Assembly (NCBI GenBank): GCA_958415245.1
Contig: CATYYP010000038.1
Span: 1 to 10,747 of the forward strand
Direction: 5' to 3'
DNA: 10,747 bases
From: Schaalia odontolytica
Lineage (GTDB): Bacteria; Actinomycetota; Actinomycetes; Actinomycetales; Actinomycetaceae
The position numbers were made by a program, and so were the translations under genes. The notes beneath the pieces were generated by a model that was not told the origin of the DNA, ran no database searches, and saw only the letters and a program-made list of their open reading frames with translations. This document shows, in pieces, positions 6,792 through 10,747 of the stretch (positions within the stretch are counted from its first letter, which is position 1; the number at the start of each line of letters is the position of its first letter).

Positions 6792-9700
6792 CTCTTCCTC
6801 CACGCGGATAGGGCGCTTGCTGCGGCGACGACCAGGCACACGCCGGAGGCGATCCGCCAGGGGATGATCCACCACGCGTTGTAAGTGAGCGTCAGGTGCC
6901 CTGCGGTAGGCATCTCGAAGGCTTGAGACCATCCGTCGGCTGCTTCAGTGGCGGCCAGGGCGGTGCCGTCGACGGATGCGCGCCATCCGGAGTCGGCGCG
7001 CTCGGCGAGGATCAGGGTGCCGCTCGCATCAACGTCTCCGCTGACGCTGAGCTGGCTGCCGCCAACCGGGGTAGTGACGCCGGACGCCGACTCGACGCGG
7101 ACGCGCGACGGGGTCGCACCGCCCGGGCGCACACGCCAGACGGTGCCCGAGTTCGTGTCGCCAACCTTTTCGAGGCCGGAGGCGCGGTCGAGTCCGGAGG
7201 TCAGGGCCTGGGATCCGCTGGCGCCCAGGGGCACCAGAATCGTGTCGATATCGTGGGCGGCCAGGGTCGCCACGGTCGCGTCATCGGGGTAGACGACGAG
7301 CGTGTAGGCCGCCTGGGCAAGTGAGGCCGTCGCGGGGTCGCGCAGGACTCCTTCCGCAGCGCCCGAGCGAGCCTGAGCGAGGGCAAGGGCGCGCGTTGCC
7401 GGCGAGCCATCGGTCAGGGAGGGACCCGAGCCTCGCCACAGGAACGCGTTGACTGTGCCGTTCGTGGGGTCACCGTCGAGGACGAGGATGCGTCCCGCGC
7501 GTGTCGAGCGCTGAGCCTGCGAGGCGACAGCGGAGACGATCGGCGAGGACATCGGGGAAACGGTCGAGCGCTGTGCGAGCGCGAAGGTCGGGGTGTCCGC
7601 TGCGTCGCCACGTGCGGCGAAGGCGGAGGCCGCCGCGCCTCCTCCTGCTCCTAGCAGAACGAGCGCACTCAGGGCGCCGAGCGCTCGCACGGTAAAGGGG
7701 CGCGAGCCGTCCCATGCGGGACGCGAGGCCTCGACCTCGTCTTCGTTGCCCGAACCAGATCTGGCGGCGAGCACGAGCAGGGCACCGAAAGACAGGGACA
7801 GCGCGGGGGCGGTCCATGCGTGAGCGACGAACGCTCCGGAGATTCCCACGCCGATCTGTGCGGCTGCCCAACCGGCCGCGGCGGCCACGAGGGCTCCGCA
7901 GAAGGCGAGCGCAGCACAGCGAGTGCGCAGGCGCAGGAGAGCAATGCCCGCGGCGGCAATCATGCCGGCACCGATAACGCCCAGGGCAGCAGTCTCGAGG
8001 GGCGTTGACGGCGCGGCGGGCATGCCGAGCATCGCCATCCACGAGTCGGCTCGCGTGTAGGCGTGCACTCCCCCGCTCGTCGAGGCGAGTGCCGGCCATG
8101 CCGAGGGGCGCGCAGTGATCGAGACGTAGGTGGGAACGAGGAGGACGAGGGCGGGCAGTGCCACGAGGAGAGACCGACGCGACCGCCACGCCAGGGCACC
8201 CGCACCCAGCGGGAGCGTCCAGGGAGCGCAGCAGGCGAGAACGACGAGTGCGAGAGCGGCGCATCCGCCATTGACTCCACGCGGACGCAGCGGGGCCTCA
8301 TCGACGCCGCCGGCACCTGCTACCAGCAGAGGCTTCGGCTGACCCACACAGTAGGCAACAAAGACCGGCAGGGCCGCGTGCGCGAGGGTCGCTGCGAGAA
8401 CGCCGTGCGTGGCGCTCATGAGCAGGGAGGGGGCGAGTGACCAGGCAAGGGACACGAGGAAGCGGACGCGCAGCGACGAGGCGAGCGCGCGCGAGGGAAT
8501 CCATGCCACCATCGCGGCGATCGGCGTTGATGCGACAAGCAGGAAGGTAGCAAGCGCTCCCGGGGTGATGCCCATGGGTGCAAACGGAGCGCTGAGAATC
8601 GCCATGAGGATCGTCAGCGGATCAGCCCCGCCGGCGTACCCGTCACCACCCGGAATCCACGCAGACCACGCGGCGGCCCACAGCTCGGACCACGAGGAGG
8701 GCAGGGACACCCACGCGCCACCCACGAGGCCTCCCGCCGTCCCCCACCACTGCATGAGTGCCGGAACGGCAGTCAGGATGAGGAGCCCCAGGGCAGTCGA
8801 TGCCGAGCGGAAGCGGTACCGCCGCATCGAGGCAACAACCAGCGGATCAATCCGCTCTCCATGCTCATCTTCGTCCACGCCTGCGGGTTCCTTGCGCAGC
8901 ATGGCGGGAGCCGTCTCAAGCGCGCGCAGGGCCGAGCGGGGAACACGGCGCGACTGAGCTGCGCGTGCACGCCCCGCCAGCAGGCGCGGGGTCGCGCCAA
9001 TCAGGGAGACGAGGGCGCCGATTTCGGGCAGGGCCAGCGAGGCACGGCCCGTCAGGATGCGTCCGAGTGCGCGGGCAGGGCTCCACACGAGGAGCCACAG
9101 CGCCAGGAACGGCAGGATGAGGGCGGGCACCGCCTTGCACCAGTTGTACATCTGGGCGTAGCGGCGCTTGCGGAACGACCCATCGGTCGCATCGTTGCCG
9201 TCGACGAGGGCATCGGAGACATCCCCAGTCGGTTCGCTGTGGTCCGTGTCCGAAGCGGCGTCGAGCCCGGAGTAGAGGGAGACGCGGGCGTGACGCACGC
9301 GCGCCTTGGGGGCCACAATCACGCGATATCCGGCCAGGTGCAGGCGCCGCCCCAGGTCGAGGCCGTCACCGAAGGGGCCGAGCGCGGGATCGAATCCGCC
9401 GACTGCCTCGTAGGCCTCGGCGCTGATGAACAGGCCGGCGCTGCCGACGCCGAGGACGTCGCTCGTGCCATCGTGCTGGCCCTGGTCGATGTCGTCATCG
9501 CCGATACGCTCGAGTCGGCGGGCACTGGCCGTAGCAAAGATTCCGAGTTCGAGGAGACGGCTGCCGTCCCAGCTCATCTGCTTGACGCCGACGGCGCCAA
9601 CGGTCTTGCCGACGGTGGCCGCCTGAATGAGTTCATCGAGACACTCGGGTTCGGGGGCCGAGTCCTCGTGAAGGATCCACCACCAGTGTTCCGAGGTGAA

Positions 9701-9952
9701 AGCGGCTCCCTGTGCGCGTGCACGCTTGATTGCATCGCCCAGGTTGCGGGCGCGGCCAACGCGAACGAGCTGCGCTCCCTCGGGAACGCGTTCGGACGGG
9801 AAGGGGGTGACGTGGCGACCTGCGACGTCAATGATGGTCAACGAGTGCGGGGCCATCGATTGATTCTCGATGGCCCGCAGGACGGACTGAGTGAGCGGCG
9901 CCTCTCCCCTCGTGACGAGGATCGCGCCGACGGAGCGCTGTGTCGGGCTCAA
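6788..9952 (-). CDS. Large membrane GT2 glycosyltransferase with extracytoplasmic C-terminal domain
   Basis: Protein of 1054 residues. Residues 5-230 form a GT-A fold family 2 glycosyltransferase: VGAILVTRGEAPLTQSVL at the start, WWWILHEDSAP (90-100) at the DxD-like site, and GFDPALGPFGDGLDLGRRL (186-204) at the acceptor-side motif. An acidic insertion lies at 151-167. One helix at 271-293 and a basic cytosolic segment follow, then about ten hydrophobic segments between 386 and 780. Residues 781-1028 form an extracytoplasmic domain, and a final helix (about 1026-1048) precedes the basic tail WRKR. The start is TTG 9952, overlapping the whiB stop as TTGA; no other start suits the GT2 domain edge and no strong ribosome binding site is seen, so coupling to whiB is likely. 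It presumably adds sugar to a lipid-linked or cell-wall glycan; donor and acceptor are not evident. Confidence 0.9.
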   Translation of the reverse strand: MSPTQRSVGAILVTRGEAPLTQSVLRAIENQSMAPHSLTIIDVAGRHVTPFPSERVPEGAQLVRVGRARNLGDAIKRARAQGAAFTSEHWWWILHEDSAPEPECLDELIQAATVGKTVGAVGVKQMSWDGSRLLELGIFATASARRLERIGDDDIDQGQHDGTSDVLGVGSAGLFISAEAYEAVGGFDPALGPFGDGLDLGRRLHLAGYRVIVAPKARVRHARVSLYSGLDAASDTDHSEPTGDVSDALVDGNDATDGSFRKRRYAQMYNWCKAVPALILPFLALWLLVWSPARALGRILTGRASLALPEIGALVSLIGATPRLLAGRARAAQSRRVPRSALRALETAPAMLRKEPAGVDEDEHGERIDPLVVASMRRYRFRSASTALGLLILTAVPALMQWWGTAGGLVGGAWVSLPSSWSELWAAAWSAWIPGGDGYAGGADPLTILMAILSAPFAPMGITPGALATFLLVASTPIAAMVAWIPSRALASSLRVRFLVSLAWSLAPSLLMSATHGVLAATLAHAALPVFVAYCVGQPKPLLVAGAGGVDEAPLRPRGVNGGCAALALVVLACCAPWTLPLGAGALAWRSRRSLLVALPALVLLVPTYVSITARPSAWPALASTSGGVHAYTRADSWMAMLGMPAAPSTPLETAALGVIGAGMIAAAGIALLRLRTRCAALAFCGALVAAAAGWAAAQIGVGISGAFVAHAWTAPALSLSFGALLVLAARSGSGNEDEVEASRPAWDGSRPFTVRALGALSALVLLGAGGGAAASAFAARGDAADTPTFALAQRSTVSPMSSPIVSAVASQAQRSTRAGRILVLDGDPTNGTVNAFLWRGSGPSLTDGSPATRALALAQARSGAAEGVLRDPATASLAQAAYTLVVYPDDATVATLAAHDIDTILVPLGASGSQALTSGLDRASGLEKVGDTNSGTVWRVRPGGATPSRVRVESASGVTTPVGGSQLSVSGDVDASGTLILAERADSGWRASVDGTALAATEAADGWSQAFEMPTAGHLTLTYNAWWIIPWRIASGVCLVVAAASALSAWRKR
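6797..6801 (-). promoter_or_regulatory. Strong ribosome binding site of the DUF5719 gene
   Basis: GGAGG lies five bases before the ATG at 6791, within the last codons of the glycosyltransferase gene. It fixes the start of the exported protein at its basic N-terminus. Confidence 0.8.
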
Positions 9953-10245
9953 CCGGCCATACGGCGCAGGCGCCGCCTCTCGCGCTCGGACATGCCACCC
10001 CAGATGCCAAAGCGCTCGTCGTTAGCCAGCGCGTATTCCAGGCATTCTTCGCGCACCTGGCAGGCCTGGCAAACAGCCTTAGCCTCGCGAGTGGAGCCAC
10101 CCTTTTCAGGAAAAAACGCCTCAGGATCCGTCTGCGCACACAGAGCGTGCTGCTGCCACGCAAGGGGGCCGTCAATGCGGGCGTACTGCGCCGCGTCGGC
10201 GTCCTCGGACCACTCCAGGGGTCCGTCACCGAAGATGTTCCACAT
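9949..10245 (-). CDS. whiB2: WhiB-family iron-sulfur transcriptional regulator (WhiB2/WhmD type)
   Basis: Protein of 98 residues with the four cysteines that bind a [4Fe-4S] cluster: Cys36, Cys59, Cys62 and Cys68 (C-x22-C-x2-C-x5-C). The turn GIWGG (80-84) and the basic tail SERERRRLRRMAG follow. The phrases CAQTDPEAFFPEKGGSTREA and ECLEYALANDERFGIWGG are those of the WhiB2 subgroup, which in mycobacteria (WhmD) is essential and needed for septation. Neighbouring DUF3499 and metallopeptidase-family genes also match the whiB2 locus. ATG 10245 has AAGGAG eight bases upstream and a sigma-70-type promoter beyond. It is the first gene of a leftward unit with the glycosyltransferase and DUF5719 genes. 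WhiB family membership is essentially certain; the subgroup rests on remembered similarity and synteny. Confidence 0.95.
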   Translation of the reverse strand: MWNIFGDGPLEWSEDADAAQYARIDGPLAWQQHALCAQTDPEAFFPEKGGSTREAKAVCQACQVREECLEYALANDERFGIWGGMSERERRRLRRMAG

Positions 10246-10253
10246 TGCGGGAG

Positions 10254-10259
10254 CTCCTT
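10254..10259 (-). promoter_or_regulatory. Ribosome binding site of whiB2
   Basis: AAGGAG on the minus strand, eight bases before ATG 10245. It shows that whiB2 is translated from a leadered mRNA, unlike several neighbours. Confidence 0.8.
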
Positions 10260-10282
10260 ATAACGAATCGATCAATACGAGA

Positions 10283-10311
10283 ATTACACGCGTGTCATTG
10301 TCGGAAGTCAA
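10283..10311 (-). promoter_or_regulatory. Sigma-70-type promoter of the whiB2 - glycosyltransferase - DUF5719 unit
   Basis: On the minus strand TTGACT (10311-10306) and TGTAAT (10288-10283) are separated by exactly 17 bases, each five of six to consensus. Predicted transcription starts near 10276, leaving a leader of about 31 bases with the AAGGAG site. A perfect 10-bp palindrome, ACACGCGTGT (10286-10295), overlaps the -10 element and spacer and could be an operator. Confidence 0.75.
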
Positions 10312-10351
10312 GCCGTTTCGCGATATTGAGACCTTTTCCGTAGCGCTTGAC
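10307..10351. repeat. Inverted repeat GTCAAGC / GCTTGAC in the whiB2 upstream region
   Basis: GTCAAGC at 10307-10313 and GCTTGAC at 10345-10351 are perfect inverted copies, 31 bases apart. The left arm contains the whiB2 -35 element. The right arm, read rightward, starts a second TTGACC hexamer. It may mark a regulator site or simply two opposed -35-like boxes; chance is possible with 7-bp arms. Confidence 0.4.
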
Positions 10352-10401
10352 CCACCGGTAAAACAATGCCCTATTTCGAGGACTTCACAGTTACTAAGTA
10401 C

Positions 10402-10429
10402 TTGGGTCGCCTGGGACCTTCGATATACT
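10402..10429 (+). promoter_or_regulatory. Promoter of leaderless TIGR03089-family gene
   Basis: TATACT (10424-10429) is a near-consensus -10 element ending seven bases before ATG 10437. TTGGGT (10402-10407), 16 bases upstream, is a weak -35 candidate. The gap between -10 and ATG, TGAAACC, has no ribosome binding site, so a leaderless mRNA is likely. Confidence 0.6.
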
Positions 10430-10436
10430 TGAAACC

Positions 10437-10747
10437 ATGAACAATAAGTCCTTAGAAACTATGAGCAGGCTCACCTACTGTATCACAGCGATTAACGGAT
10501 GGTCAGGTCCAGCACTCACCCAATACGGCCAGGAGCGGGTTGAACTGGGAGGACCCGTGGTCAGCCGTTGGTTAGCGAAGATCGCGAACTACCTGACAAA
10601 CGAACTTGCGGCCGATCTGTTCGGCACGGGCGAAGCGACACCAACTCGCATCTACACGACGCTTCAGCCCTGGCAAGACACCCTCTGGCAGATCGCAGCA
10701 CGGGCGATGGGATGGGAAGTTCTCGATACACGACGTCCGCTCCCCGG
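10437..10747 (+). CDS. TIGR03089 family protein, AMP-binding-like (3' end outside window)
   Basis: Open frame of 103 complete codons running off the right edge. It starts MNNKSLETMSRLTYCITAIN, then PALTQYGQERVELGG, VVSRWLAKIANYLTNEL, TRIYTTLQPWQDTLWQI and AARAMGWEVLD. This is the order seen at the N-terminus of actinobacterial TIGR03089 proteins, which resemble the start of acyl-CoA synthetase/AMP-binding enzymes; the ATP-binding motifs would lie beyond the window. ATG 10437 is chosen because TATACT ends seven bases before it; ATG 10461 is an alternative. It diverges from whiB2 over 191 bp. Sequence and codon use are less G+C-rich at the first codons than in neighbouring genes. Assignment is from remembered family sequence; whether it is an active adenylating enzyme cannot be judged from this fragment. 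Confidence 0.75.
   Translation, partial: MNNKSLETMSRLTYCITAINGWSGPALTQYGQERVELGGPVVSRWLAKIANYLTNELAADLFGTGEATPTRIYTTLQPWQDTLWQIAARAMGWEVLDTRRPLP

Noticed and set aside
5616..6884. Rightward open frame of 422 codons opposite DUF5719
   Set aside because: Antisense to the DUF5719 gene, Gly/Arg/His-rich, no known motifs, and no promoter or ribosome binding site stands out.
6792..6932. Longer DUF5719 start at 6932
   Set aside because: The added residues are Arg-rich and precede the signal helix; GGAGG is placed for ATG 6791.
10347..10377. Second rightward promoter beginning TTGACC
   Set aside because: No good -10 element lies at 16-18 bases; TATTTC at 19 bases is poor. The TATACT at 10424 explains the gene better.
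8861..10432. Long rightward open frame (523 codons) covering whiB2 and part of the glycosyltransferase gene
   Set aside because: It is antisense to two confidently identified genes and crosses the whiB2 promoter region. Its composition (Gly/Arg/Ala-rich, no recognisable domain) is that of a mirror frame in G+C-rich DNA.
1..10747. Defence island, prophage, insertion sequence, CRISPR or tRNA
   Set aside because: No transposase, integrase, nuclease, repeat-spacer pattern, terminal repeats or cloverleaf-like sequence was seen; the MoxR-DUF58 pair sits in a conserved envelope locus, not beside defence effectors.

Overview
The window is G+C-rich chromosomal DNA from an actinobacterium. The WhiB-family iron-sulfur regulator, a DUF3499 protein, several apparently leaderless genes with a TANNNT -10 element 6-7 bases before the start codon, and the gene order all fit that phylum. 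An Actinomycetaceae member (Actinomyces/Schaalia type) is a reasonable guess, but the sequence does not prove the genus. I see no rRNA, tRNA, insertion sequence, phage gene, CRISPR array or origin. Coding density is very high. Every gene-free gap is under 200 bp.

Left part (1-4290): a MoxR AAA+ ATPase (5' end outside the window), a DUF58 protein, a SpoIIM-family membrane protein on the opposite strand, and an RDD-family membrane protein. From memory, the same order and orientation occur in Mycobacterium tuberculosis at Rv3692-Rv3695 (moxR2 region). MoxR and DUF58 form one transcription unit. SpoIIM converges on DUF58 and diverges from RDD with almost no spacer. The likely theme is an ATP-driven chaperone/vWA-type pair acting with envelope membrane proteins; the substrate is unknown.

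Right part (4294-10747): a small DUF3499 protein, a divergently transcribed short metallopeptidase-family protein whose HExxH motif is destroyed, then a leftward three-gene unit whiB2 - giant membrane glycosyltransferase - DUF5719 exported protein. The three are joined by 4-base stop/start overlaps (TTGA and ATGA). This block matches the conserved Rv3258c (DUF3499) - Rv3259 - Rv3260c (whiB2) neighbourhood, with the glycosyltransferase and DUF5719 genes between, as in many other actinobacteria. Divergent from whiB2, at the right edge, is the first ~103 codons of a TIGR03089-family (AMP-binding-like) protein.

Regulatory signals: a clear sigma-70-type promoter (TTGACT, 17 bp, TGTAAT) drives the whiB2 unit, followed by a good ribosome binding site. 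The DUF3499, metallopeptidase-family and TIGR03089 genes, and perhaps RDD, appear to be leaderless. Two convergent gene pairs (RDD/DUF3499 and metallopeptidase/DUF5719) end 3 and 8 bases apart, leaving no room for separate terminators.

The most interesting items are the glycosyltransferase, which fuses a GT2 catalytic domain to a roughly ten-helix core and an extracytoplasmic C-terminal domain resembling the end of YfhO-type proteins, and its tight translational coupling to a cell-division/redox-type regulator. I found no evidence for a wholly new defence or mobile system; this is mostly conserved but poorly characterised actinobacterial envelope biology.
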